This document shows positions 1 to 8,052 of a stretch of DNA of 14,231 nucleotides, piece after piece. Every line of letters begins with the position of its first letter. Position 1 is the stretch's first letter. Made by a program: the position numbers and the translations under genes. The stretch is from CAIUGU01 sp031398625 (GTDB lineage Bacteria > Pseudomonadota > Gammaproteobacteria > Steroidobacterales > Steroidobacteraceae). The notes beneath the pieces were generated by a model. The model was given only the letters and a program-made list of their open reading frames with translations, was not told the origin of the DNA and made no database searches. The stretch spans positions 1 through 14,231 of the forward strand of contig JANNNQ010000072.1 in the NCBI GenBank assembly GCA_031398625.1, written 5' to 3'.

Positions 1-3000
1 TCATCAGATCCTGGGTGTAAATGCGCTGGGTCACTGGATCGATCGCGAGGCCCTGGGGCGCCAGTCCGGTATCGCCGCGGGCAATCTCGACCCCGAGCTG
101 GTTCAACGCGATCAGGCGGTTCGTCCCTTGCAGGGTGATGAAGGCCAAGGCTCCTGATTCACTCAGCGCCACCGCAGAGGGCTGGCTCGCATTGTCGAGG
201 TCGATGCGGCGGTTCAGCTGTTCCTGGCCCAGGTTAAGATCCAGGCGGCTGACCAGGGCGCGCACCGTTGTTTCGAACGTCAGTGGCTGTCCGTCCCGCA
301 ATTGCCCACGGAGGACGTTGTCCTTCTTGCCGACGACCCAGGCAACGCCATTCGCCGGGTCGATTGCGAGACCAGCAAGATAGTTTGGCAGGCCACGGGC
401 TGCCAACGATCCATCGATGGACGTTGAATCGATGGGGAGCGCGACAGGGGCTCCGGCTGCGAAGCTGGCGATATCCACTGGACGCACAGCTCCTGTCGTC
501 CCGGTGGAAATCAACTGCGATACGAGCAGCCGCCTGGCGTCAGCCGAAACCGCGAGGGCATGAGGAACGGGCCCGACGCTGATCGATGTCCCCAACACCT
601 GGCCTGCGGGGGTTGCCTGCTGGATCGTTCCGGTGCCCTGGAAAGCGATGAATCCCTTGCTTCCATCGGGTGTAAACACCACGCTCACTGGCGCCGATCC
701 CCATCTGCCGGCAATGATATTCCTCACGGCGCCGGTAGCAGAATCAAGCACCCAGACGGTGTCGTCGTCACGGCACGTGATCCAGACCTGCCCGAGGTTG
801 TCGAGCGCAACGGACGTTGGATGCCTCCCGACTGGAATCTCCATCTGCACGACCAATGTATCGGCGTTCAGCGCCGTAACGGTATCGGTATCGGGATTGA
901 CCACCCACACTTTCCTGGCCTGCGATGCCACGGAGATGGAACTGGATCGGGTGGGCTGGGATGCGGGGGGCGGGATGACAGGCAGGTTCACGTTCGACAG
1001 TATTTCCCCTGCCGACAGCGCCCGGTTGTAGATGCGGACCTCGTCGATCCGCCCACCGAAGTATTCACCCCACACCGAGTTGCCTCCGATCCGCAGCGGC
1101 AACGCCGAGACGGCAATCGACCCTGTCATCGCCTGGCTGCCCACCTGCACCCCATTCACGTACAACCGCAATGTGCTGCCGTCATACGTCGGCGCCAGAT
1201 GCGTCCATGCATTCAACGGCAGTGCGCCGCCTCCCGCCACGCGCCGGCTGCTGGTGCCGATCCGCACGTAGCTCGCCGCTGTCTGGACATCCTCGTTCGC
1301 GTACAACGTATAAGCCAGTTCCCCGCTGACTTCCTTCATCATCACCGTGCGCCAGCCGGTCAGCGCCGTCGGATACACCCAGGCTTCCAGCGTCATCCCC
1401 GTCGTCAGATCCAGGGCCACGGTATCGGCGATCGTCACCAGGTCATTCACGCCATCGAAAGACAGCGCCTTGCCGTACTTCCCCGCCGTCGTCCAGGTGG
1501 CTCCCGAGATCGTCCCGGCATGGCCTCGTCCAGACGCGTCACCCAGCGTTGTGCCCGTGCCTTCCTCGAAGCCATAGGCCGCCACCAGCCCCGCGGGAAC
1601 CTGTGCCGTGTTCGACACAATCACGTTCACCGCCAGCGATTCCATCGTGTTGTTGGACGCGTCCCGGGCTACTGCCGTCAGGACATGTGCGCCATTCGTC
1701 GCAGTGGCCGAGTTCCACACGTACGAGTACGGCGCAACCGTGTCCTCACTCCCCAGCAACGCCCCGTTCAGCCTGAACTGCACGCCCGCCACACTCACGT
1801 TGTCCGTCGCCGTCGCGGTTACCGTCACGTTGCCGGAAAGGGTCGATCCCGCGATGGGCGCGCTTACTGACACTACGGGCGGTGCGGAATCTGCAGCTAC
1901 GATCACCGCCACCTGCGTAGATGCACTGCTCAGCGTTCCCGCCGGATCGACGGCGACCACCACGTAATAGTAGGTCCCCGCCGGCACACCGAGATCGGTG
2001 AAGCTGGTCGTCGTTGACTGCCCTATCAAGGTCGCCGGCGAAGGTGCGAATCCAGGCACCAGGGAACGATGGATTTCATATCGCACCACACCGACATTGT
2101 CGGTAGACGCGGTCCAGGAAATCGTCGCAGTCGCTACCGATCCAGTTCCGGTAGCGCCACCCGGAGCGGTGGGTGGTTCCGAGTCTTCATATCCAGCAGG
2201 CAAGCGGACAAAGCGCGCGACGGAGGGCACGCCGGCATCGTTGACGAGAAACAGCATGTAGTAGCCAGGAGGCAGCAGATTCGTATTTGATGGAACACTG
2301 ATCTGCAATCCTCCGGCGGCCTGGGTAAACGAAACAGGCACAAAGCGCTGGTCCTGGTCGAAACTATGGGTAGCGGCACCTGGGCGGATCAGATTGACCG
2401 CCCGAATACGGGACGCATCCGGCGTTTCAACGACGAAGCTGCTGCCGTATTTCACCAGTGATGGAGCGGTGCTGATGACGGGTCTCGCGCCCTTGAACAG
2501 ATATGGGGGCGAGAAGATTTCGAGATTGAGCTGGTCAGTTCCGCCCGCAATGTTGCCCGAACCGGACACTGCTACCCGCCCGTCCGGAAGCAGGACTGCC
2601 GTCGAGTGATAGATACGGGCATTCTGCATCGGCGCAAGCGTGGTCCACGTCTCGTTTTCGGGCGACCAGAGTTCAGCCTGCAGCACGCCTTCTCCCAGGT
2701 TCGTCTCGCTCTTGCGCCGCGACCCAGAAGTGACCAGGACAGTACCGTCAGCGAGGCTCGTGAGGTTGTGGAAGGTCCGCGGATACTGCATCGAAGTCGT
2801 CTGTCGCCATGACGGACTGGCAACGTTCATGTCGAGAACATAGGTCGTCGCCGCAGAGAGAGCAGTGGGTGTCTGACCATCGTTGGACGAACTGCCCGAC
2901 TTCATGATCTTGCCGGGGGCATACATCACCGAGCTGCCGCCATCCAGGATCCTGGAATCAATCACGCTCCACTGTTGCGCGGGAATACTGAGCGCTCGGG

Positions 3001-5275
3001 TAGCCGTTGGCTGCTCGGTGGATCCCGTTTGCAGAAGGCGTCCGTCCGCCAGAAGGAAGTTCATTGGATACTGCGGAACTGAGAGCCGGGCATTGCCGAG
3101 TTGCGTCCAGGTGCTTGTGACCGGATCGTAGATTTCCGGAGTCTCGACAAACTGGGATTCGCTGTTCTCAGATCCGGACACGACGATAGCGCGGCCATCT
3201 CCAAGTAGTGTCAACGTCGGATACCAGCGCCTGAATGCCATGTCGGGCTTGGGTAGCCACGATTCCGTAACAGGGTTGAATGTATTCGAATCGGCGATTC
3301 CCAGAATGCCGTTCTGCGCGTCGTGCCCGCCTGCCACCAGCAAAGAGCCATCGGCCAGATGCACGTGGGCAGAGCAGAAGATGTTCGAGTACGGATTCGG
3401 CGCCGGTGTTATCAGGTTGGTTGCCGGGTCCCACAGTTCTCCGTAGTTCGGAGCAGACGAGAAGTCGCCAGCCCAGAAGATCGCCTTGCCCGTGTGCAGG
3501 AGGGAGAGATTGACGGCGACAGTGGGCAGGCTGAGCTGGCTGGACCACTGACCGACCAGCACGGGATCGTTTGCGGCGGGAATGGTGACATTGAAACTGA
3601 TGCTGGTCGCATCGGAGCCCGTTATCTTCGAGTGATCAGCCCTGACGAGGTAACCGTCCAGCGTGTGGGTCCCTGCCGTAACTCCTGCAATCTCGAAAGT
3701 CCCTGCCAGGGCCATGACCATGATGTCCGGTCCGCCATCGAGACGGAAATGGGCATGGTTTGCATCGGCCTGCGCCCCGTTGGTTCCAAACGTCACAGCC
3801 ACATTCGGACCAATGGCCTGTCCGCCGCTGGTTGGCGAACTGATCGTCAGCTTCGGCGGTGGCGCAACAAGGGTGGTCGTGAATGCAACAGCAACTGCGT
3901 CGGAACCCTCGATCTTCGTGTGGTCCTGCCTCGCCACGTACCCGGTCAAGGTATGGGACCCCGGAGCGATATCGGTCAGCTGCAGCGTGCCACTCAGCGA
4001 CATCACCATCATTTCGGGTCCGCCATCCAGTGCGAGATGGACGTGGCTCGCCTGGGAAAGATCACCCGTCGTGGTGAAGGCAACGTCAACGACGGTTCCC
4101 ACGAGGGTTGAGCCGGCCGTGGGGCCCGATATCACCAGCCTGGGCGAAACGGGAGGTGCCACGACGGTGAAGGAGATCGAAATGGCATCCGATCCCGCGA
4201 TCTTGGTCTGGTCCGCACGCGCGAGATGGCCGGTGAGCACGTGGACTCCCGGTGACACTCCCGAGATCTCGAGAACGCCAGTGGCAACAGGGACGGTCAG
4301 CGCGGAGCCCCCATCGAGACGCAACTGCGCATAAGTCGCCTGAGCCGCATCGCCCGTAATGCGGAATGCCACGCTTACGGAAGTGCCGATGACCGTCGAA
4401 CCGTTCAATGGGGCGTCTAACGCAAGCACCGGAGCCGGGGGTGGTGGCGCCATCTGCACGATTGAGAGTGCATCGAGATCCTGGCCATCTGCCTGATCGA
4501 GTCCCGGTGCGCTGAAGTAGAGGCTCCACGTCGGGCCGGATGAATCGAATCGGACTACGGCTTCATCGGTGATGGTGCCCAGACCGCCGGGGACGACGGC
4601 AGCATCCAGAAAGGAGAGGTAGAAGCTGCTGTCAATGACCTCGAGGGCATCCACATCCGCAGACGCCGGCAAACCGCGTGCGGTGGCATCCATGACCCGA
4701 CCACAACTGGTCGCGTTTTCCACCCATGAGTAGACATCGGCATCGTCTGCGGCGCCCAGGCCACTGACGTTCGTATTGCCGACGGTGGAGAAATAGAGGA
4801 CGTTGCCAACCACGGCGATCGCATCGACATCGCCATTGTTGTCAATGGACAGCCCGCAACGCGACCCCTGAAAATACGTCGACCAGACGCCGCCCTGGTA
4901 TCTCACCACGTTCTCGTCGGGAACGGCCCCGAGCCCGGGAATCGTCACGGTGGTATTGGAGAAGGAAAGGTAGAGGGTATTGCCAACGACGCTGAGGGCA
5001 TCGACGCTCGCCCCGCTCGGTAAGCCGAGATTGGACACGGCATCGAACGCCTTGCCGTAGACCACCCCATTGTGGGTATAGATGTCCGAATCATCGTACG
5101 GCGACGCGACGCCGGGAACGGCGTTGTTTCCCAGGGTCGAAAAGTAGAGGGTGGTTTGCTGCTGGGCCTGGGCGGCAGCCGCGAAGCAGAAGATCAGTGG
5201 CAGCAGGAGCCGGGCAAGCGGGCGAAGAGTACCCAGACGGCCCATCGACGCGGCAAACTTGGCATATGCAGTCAC
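1..5275 (-). CDS. Secreted multidomain galactose oxidase/glyoxal oxidase-like copper radical oxidase (C-terminus off left edge)
   Basis: At least 1,758 codons, open to the left edge. Residues 1-37 are a signal peptide (Arg-rich start, LLLPLIFCF core, cleavage after AQA). Then come an A-B-A'-B' repeat (about 42-273), three 96-residue Ig-like repeats (about 277-562), a Kelch-type propeller (about 563-928), a DUF1929-like domain (about 930-1020), Fn3 (about 1029-1127), an Ig-like domain (about 1129-1222), LamG (about 1222-1425) and a YVTN-like propeller (from about 1445). The copper site of galactose oxidase is complete: Cys634 (IFCSAH) and Tyr685 (RRWYPT) for the thioether cofactor, Tyr889-His890 (IYHS), and His970 (ATHSFDQDQR). 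The family oxidises primary alcohols or aldehydes and reduces oxygen to hydrogen peroxide; the substrate here is unknown. The GTG start is chosen because AGGGAGGA precedes it by five bases; the in-frame ATG at 5245 has no such site and shortens the signal peptide. Oxidase identity is firm; repeat functions are not. Confidence 0.93.
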   Translation of the reverse strand, partial: MTAYAKFAASMGRLGTLRPLARLLLPLIFCFAAAAQAQQQTTLYFSTLGNNAVPGVASPYDDSDIYTHNGVVYGKAFDAVSNLGLPSGASVDALSVVGNTLYLSFSNTTVTIPGLGAVPDENVVRYQGGVWSTYFQGSRCGLSIDNNGDVDAIAVVGNVLYFSTVGNTNVSGLGAADDADVYSWVENATSCGRVMDATARGLPASADVDALEVIDSSFYLSFLDAAVVPGGLGTITDEAVVRFDSSGPTWSLYFSAPGLDQADGQDLDALSIVQMAPPPPAPVLALDAPLNGSTVIGTSVSVAFRITGDAAQATYAQLRLDGGSALTVPVATGVLEISGVSPGVHVLTGHLARADQTKIAGSDAISISFTVVAPPVSPRLVISGPTAGSTLVGTVVDVAFTTTGDLSQASHVHLALDGGPEMMVMSLSGTLQLTDIAPGSHTLTGYVARQDHTKIEGSDAVAVAFTTTLVAPPPKLTISSPTSGGQAIGPNVAVTFGTNGAQADANHAHFRLDGGPDIMVMALAGTFEIAGVTAGTHTLDGYLVRADHSKITGSDATSISFNVTIPAANDPVLVGQWSSQLSLPTVAVNLSLLHTGKAIFWAGDFSSAPNYGELWDPATNLITPAPNPYSNIFCSAHVHLADGSLLVAGGHDAQNGILGIADSNTFNPVTESWLPKPDMAFRRWYPTLTLLGDGRAIVVSGSENSESQFVETPEIYDPVTSTWTQLGNARLSVPQYPMNFLLADGRLLQTGSTEQPTATRALSIPAQQWSVIDSRILDGGSSVMYAPGKIMKSGSSSNDGQTPTALSAATTYVLDMNVASPSWRQTTSMQYPRTFHNLTSLADGTVLVTSGSRRKSETNLGEGVLQAELWSPENETWTTLAPMQNARIYHSTAVLLPDGRVAVSGSGNIAGGTDQLNLEIFSPPYLFKGARPVISTAPSLVKYGSSFVVETPDASRIRAVNLIRPGAATHSFDQDQRFVPVSFTQAAGGLQISVPSNTNLLPPGYYMLFLVNDAGVPSVARFVRLPAGYEDSEPPTAPGGATGTGSVATATISWTASTDNVGVVRYEIHRSLVPGFAPSPATLIGQSTTTSFTDLGVPAGTYYYVVVAVDPAGTLSSASTQVAVIVAADSAPPVVSVSAPIAGSTLSGNVTVTATATDNVSVAGVQFRLNGALLGSEDTVAPYSYVWNSATATNGAHVLTAVARDASNNTMESLAVNVIVSNTAQVPAGLVAAYGFEEGTGTTLGDASGRGHAGTISGATWTTAGKYGKALSFDGVNDLVTIADTVALDLTTGMTLEAWVYPTALTGWRTVMMKEVSGELAYTLYANEDVQTAASYVRIGTSSRRVAGGGALPLNAWTHLAPTYDGSTLRLYVNGVQVGSQAMTGSIAVSALPLRIGGNSVWGEYFGGRIDEVRIYNRALSAGEILSNVNLPVIPPPASQPTRSSSISVASQARKVWVVNPDTDTVTALNADTLVVQMEIPVGRHPTSVALDNLGQVWITCRDDDTVWVLDSATGAVRNIIAGRWGSAPVSVVFTPDGSKGFIAFQGTGTIQQATPAGQVLGTSISVGPVPHALAVSADARRLLVSQLISTGTTGAVRPVDIASFAAGAPVALPIDSTSIDGSLAARGLPNYLAGLAIDPANGVAWVVGKKDNVLRGQLRDGQPLTFETTVRALVSRLDLNLGQEQLNRRIDLDNASQPSAVALSESGALAFITLQGTNRLIALNQLGVEIARGDTGLAPQGLAIDPVTQRIYTQDLM
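3590..4445 (-). repeat. Three tandem 96-residue Ig-like repeats, two with an HxH...DH pattern
   Basis: Three beta-sandwich-like repeats precede the Kelch domain, each with LDGG followed later by a GV/GS-H-x-LTG or LDG segment and K-I-x-GSDA. Equivalent positions are exactly 96 residues apart (Gln356, His452, His548). Repeats 2 and 3 carry His411-x-His413 and His507-x-His509 just before LDGGP, plus a later Asp-His (His452, His548). Repeat 1 has Tyr-x-Gln and Asp-Gln instead. The fold is inferred from the alternating hydrophobic pattern, and the ligand is unknown. Confidence 0.7.
4440..5155 (-). repeat. Alternating A-B-A'-B' protein repeat at the N-terminus of the copper oxidase
   Basis: Four units of about 57-60 residues follow the signal peptide. 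Each opens with a strand such as LYFSTLGN or LYLSF and all but the last hand over through VDAL-V(V/I)-type segments. Units 1 and 3 share a DD(S/A)D(I/V)Y segment and FDA or MDA followed by GLP-S/A-ASVDAL-like residues. Units 2 and 4 share PGLG-x-(V/I)-x-DE-x-VVR followed by W-S-x-YF. The order is thus two copies of a roughly 115-residue pair. It resembles propeller blades but I do not recognise a named family. Confidence 0.65.
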
Positions 5276-5288
5276 GCAGGTCCTCCCT
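5273..5288 (-). promoter_or_regulatory. Ribosome binding site and GTG start of the copper oxidase gene
   Basis: Read on the minus strand, AGGGAGGA occupies 5288-5281, followed by the spacer CCTGC and GTG at 5275-5273. This is a near-ideal Shine-Dalgarno match and spacing. The ATG at 5265 is in another frame and soon meets a stop. The in-frame ATG at 5245 lacks a purine-rich leader. The site therefore decides the start. Confidence 0.8.
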
Positions 5289-5524
5289 GGATACCCCTGC
5301 CCATGAGCGGTACCAACGCTTCACGGAGGAAATAGCCGCGTCGACGCCGAGTTTCAGATTTGTCGGAGGCGATCGAACAGCGGCTTATCCCGGAACCCCA
5401 TTGCAACGTCGATGCCAGTGTTTTCTAAATCAATGTTTTTATTGATATTTCAGAACACACCCTACGCGCCACCCCGAGCCTCGTTCTGATCCTGTAAACA
5501 TCGCCGACAGCTACCGTCCCCGCT
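5276..5524. other. Non-coding gap upstream of the copper oxidase gene
   Basis: This 249-base gap separates the stop of the propeller gene from the start of the copper oxidase gene, both on the minus strand. It should hold the oxidase promoter and any terminator of the upstream unit. I see no convincing -35/-10 pair. Its one striking element is the AT-rich inverted repeat at 5429-5446, in contrast with the GC-rich surroundings. Confidence 0.6.
5429..5446. promoter_or_regulatory. AT-rich inverted repeat, ATCAAT-N6-ATTGAT
   Basis: ATCAAT (5429-5434) and ATTGAT (5441-5446) are exact inverted copies around GTTTTT, inside an AT-rich island at about 5421-5450. The element lies about 155-175 bases upstream of the oxidase start and 80-95 bases past the stop of the propeller gene. 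It could be an operator for a dimeric regulator, an AT-rich promoter element or a weak terminator stem. The sequence does not decide between them. Confidence 0.35.
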
Positions 5525-6664
5525 CTAGCGCACAACGGACGGCGAATAGGACTTGGTGAGATACAACCGCGGCTGGCCTTTGCCATCGGCCGGGACCACC
5601 CAGACGTCCGTTCCGCCTCCGGAACTGCCATCGCCTTCCGGCACTGAATACAGAACATTCCGGTTGTCCAGCCATTCCAGCTGGTCGTCGATGCTGCGCT
5701 GTTCCGACAGAGACGTTTCCTTGCCCGTCATCACGTCGAGCACGTGCAATTGCCAGACGATGCGATTGTCGATGATGAAGCGCTTCTTGTAGGCGACCCG
5801 CGTGCCGTCAGGAGACAATGAAGGACATTCGACGTTGTCGTGGATCACCTGCATCGTCCTGGTTGCGATATCGCCGCTGACCAGGAAATGCTTGCCGCCG
5901 GTGGACAGGGTGGCAAAAAAGCCCTTCGCATCCGGCGTGAAGGTCACACCCCAGAAATTGAAGTCTTCCTCCTTGATCACCTGGCCGTCGCGCCGTACGG
6001 TGAAGTCGGTTTCCAGGTCCGCAACCACCCTGGCACTCGGAACGTCGAGAATCACCGTCTGCGTTGAGAAGTCGACTGAGCTGTATCCATGGCCAGTCAG
6101 GAATACGGTGTATGCAGCGAGCTTGCCGTCAACGGAAACGCGATTTCGGCTCGGCACCCCCTGCAGCGGAAAGTCCGCGATCGTGGCGAATGTGCCGGCA
6201 TCGAACAGCTTTCCCGAATAGGTGGTGAAGACACCCCGCTTCGCAACCAAACAGATCCCGTGAGCCCCACCCACGTAGGCGACTTCGCAAGAAAGAGGTT
6301 CGGCAAACTGAAGTACGCCCCGCGGGCCATCCCGAAACGCGAGCTTGCCGTAGTGCACATCAAGACCCGTGTAGCGGAAGAAGACGCGGGCAGGCGCCAC
6401 TGAGGTTGAGGGCTGTGCGCTCTCCGGCCGGGGCGGCAATACCGCTACAGATGACTCTGCAGAGGCTTCCTCGGTACCAGACACCACTGCCTGCACGGGT
6501 GGCTCCGGCGCCGAAGAAACAGGAATTTCAGTTGGCAATGTGAAAGCTACCGGCTCTCGCGATGCCCGCATTTTTGCCCAGTAGACGGCACCTGCAAGGA
6601 CAGCCAGGCCTGCGATGCAAAGCATCAGGAACAGCTTTACCTTGCTCGGCAGCGGCTCGCTCAT
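5525..6664 (-). CDS. Membrane-anchored TolB/PD40-like beta-propeller protein
   Basis: 379 residues. A short cytoplasmic N-terminus (MSEPLPSK) leads into one membrane segment at about residues 9-30. A Pro/Ser/Ala-rich linker of about 60 residues follows, then a propeller domain, presumably periplasmic. Blade signatures include TPDAKGFFATLS and SPDGTRVAYKK, the PD40-type S/TPDG motif seen in TolB-like proteins, and late strands of the type DVWVVPADGKG. No catalytic residues are recognisable, so a binding or scaffolding role is likely. The ATG at 6664 is chosen because it starts 10 bases after the transporter stop and immediately precedes the membrane anchor. The frame stays open upstream, to an ATG at 6790, but this would overlap the transporter and add a non-anchor stretch. 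No clear Shine-Dalgarno site is visible, which suggests translational coupling to the transporter. Confidence 0.85.
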   Translation of the reverse strand: MSEPLPSKVKLFLMLCIAGLAVLAGAVYWAKMRASREPVAFTLPTEIPVSSAPEPPVQAVVSGTEEASAESSVAVLPPRPESAQPSTSVAPARVFFRYTGLDVHYGKLAFRDGPRGVLQFAEPLSCEVAYVGGAHGICLVAKRGVFTTYSGKLFDAGTFATIADFPLQGVPSRNRVSVDGKLAAYTVFLTGHGYSSVDFSTQTVILDVPSARVVADLETDFTVRRDGQVIKEEDFNFWGVTFTPDAKGFFATLSTGGKHFLVSGDIATRTMQVIHDNVECPSLSPDGTRVAYKKRFIIDNRIVWQLHVLDVMTGKETSLSEQRSIDDQLEWLDNRNVLYSVPEGDGSSGGGTDVWVVPADGKGQPRLYLTKSYSPSVVR

Positions 6665-6674
6665 GGGGACGGAC

Positions 6675-7940
6675 TCATTCGAAATGACTGCGGCGCAGCC
6701 AGCCAACCGTGATGGCGCCGGACAGGACCAGCCCCACTGTAAAGATGAGGATGGAGTTTGTCTCCCCGCTGGACTGCCACAACCAGCCAAATAATACGGA
6801 AGAAATCATCTTGCCCAGGCCAATGCCCGTTGCGAGAAACGCGATACCCACGGTCCGGCGTTCCGGAGGAAGAATCGAGCTGGCGAGAGCAACCAATACG
6901 CCCTCCGTACCGGCGTAATACAGGCCGAAGAGTGCCAGGCAACCAATCAGCGCAGACATGTTGCTGGCAGGAGCGTAGAGCAGAATGGCATACACGGCCG
7001 CGAGCATGAGATAGCCGGCGACCAGGACAGGCACCCGACCGATCCGATCCGCCACTCGCCCGACCGGGATCGAGAACAGCATATAGGCGCCTGCGGTCAT
7101 CACGTAGAACAGCGGGACGAAACCCGCATTGGTCCCTCCCTTCGCCTGCAGCAGCAGATAGATGAACCCGTCGCTGATGGTGACGGCGGCCAGCAGCGTC
7201 GCGCAAGTGCACAGCGACATGAACCTGGGCGTCGCAAACACCGGCGCGACAGTGCTCCGGGTGACCGGAACTTCAGGGGCGCCGACAGAATCCGCTTCCG
7301 GGCGACTTCGGGGCACGAACAGCCACAACGCCGCCAGCCCAAGACCGGCAAAGACGAAACTGATGATCCAGAGCACATCAAACGCGCCCGGCAACTGCGC
7401 GAGGAGAAAGAAAGCAAGCAGGGGACCGATCAACGCTCCGGCCGCGTCCATCGCCCGGTGAACGCCAAAGGCACTTGCCAGATATGCACGCTGCGTATTC
7501 AGGGAGATGAGTGCGTCACGCGGGGCACTGCGCAATCCCTTGCCCAGGCGATCAAGGCCAGTCACCAGCATGATCCAGCCCCAGGCTCCGCCTGCTGCCA
7601 GCAACAACAGCTTGCAGACTGCCGAGAGCCCGTAGCCTGCCGCCGCTACTTCTTTCTGGCGATGAGTGCGATCCGCGAGCCAGCCCGCAAACAAGCTCAT
7701 CAGGACAATGGCGAAACCGTTGTAGATGCCATCGATGGCGCCGTACTGCATCGGGCTCAGGCGCAGATGCAGCACGAGATAGACCGGCAGGATGCTGTTG
7801 ACCATCTCGGACGAGATGTCTGTCAGGAAGCTGGTGAGCCCCAGGCTCCAGACCACAGGGCTGATGTGTGCGAAGCGGCCTGGTTCGGCTGGCTCGCCTC
7901 GACGGGCCATCAATCGGTCAATCAGGTCAAACCGGTACAT
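6675..7940 (-). CDS. Major facilitator superfamily transporter
   Basis: 421 residues with about 12 hydrophobic segments in two halves. The loop after the second segment has the MFS signature GWLADRTHRQKEV, and the second half repeats it as GRVADRIGRVPV. A charged segment, LDRLGKGLRSAPRDALIS, is typical of a subgroup of proteobacterial MFS exporters. A linker at about residues 205-225 divides the halves. The substrate cannot be read from sequence. The start at 7940 (MYRFDL) gives a usual-length N-terminus ahead of the first membrane segment. The frame stays open to 8357, but that would overlap the divergent glycosidase gene and add residues unlike any transporter. It heads a probable two-gene unit with the propeller gene. 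Its neighbours suggest, without proving, export or uptake of a sugar-related compound. Confidence 0.93.
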   Translation of the reverse strand: MYRFDLIDRLMARRGEPAEPGRFAHISPVVWSLGLTSFLTDISSEMVNSILPVYLVLHLRLSPMQYGAIDGIYNGFAIVLMSLFAGWLADRTHRQKEVAAAGYGLSAVCKLLLLAAGGAWGWIMLVTGLDRLGKGLRSAPRDALISLNTQRAYLASAFGVHRAMDAAGALIGPLLAFFLLAQLPGAFDVLWIISFVFAGLGLAALWLFVPRSRPEADSVGAPEVPVTRSTVAPVFATPRFMSLCTCATLLAAVTISDGFIYLLLQAKGGTNAGFVPLFYVMTAGAYMLFSIPVGRVADRIGRVPVLVAGYLMLAAVYAILLYAPASNMSALIGCLALFGLYYAGTEGVLVALASSILPPERRTVGIAFLATGIGLGKMISSVLFGWLWQSSGETNSILIFTVGLVLSGAITVGWLRRSHFE

Positions 7941-8052
7941 CGCCAGGAGTCTACTTGGGGCGCCCGGCAAAATGCTTGCGCCACAGCACATTAAGTTGCC
8001 GTCCGTCGGTGCGAAGGGTGTCCGGCTGTCGCGATTTGCGCTAGCTTTGAGC
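7941..8052. promoter_or_regulatory. Divergent intergenic region, transporter versus glycosidase
   Basis: These 112 bases separate the starts of the minus-strand transporter and the plus-strand glycosidase, so both promoters must lie here or inside the neighbouring genes. I find no clear sigma-70 boxes and no strong ribosome binding site for either gene. Placement rests on gene orientation alone. Confidence 0.4.

Noticed and set aside
560..1870. 436-codon plus-strand open frame
   Set aside because: Antisense to the LamG and propeller part of the oxidase gene; composition is Arg/His/Pro-rich with no domain pattern, as expected from GC-rich shadow frames.
3323..4334. Overlapping plus-strand frames of 262 and 223 codons
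   Set aside because: Both lie opposite the Ig-like repeats of the oxidase, whose minus-strand reading is clearly coding.
5429..5446. FNR/CRP-type operator
   Set aside because: The FNR consensus is TTGAT-N4-ATCAA; here the half-sites are in the opposite order and spacing, so no such assignment is made.
7792..8052. Longer start for the glycosidase
   Set aside because: It would overlap the transporter gene and bury the signal peptide that begins at 8053.
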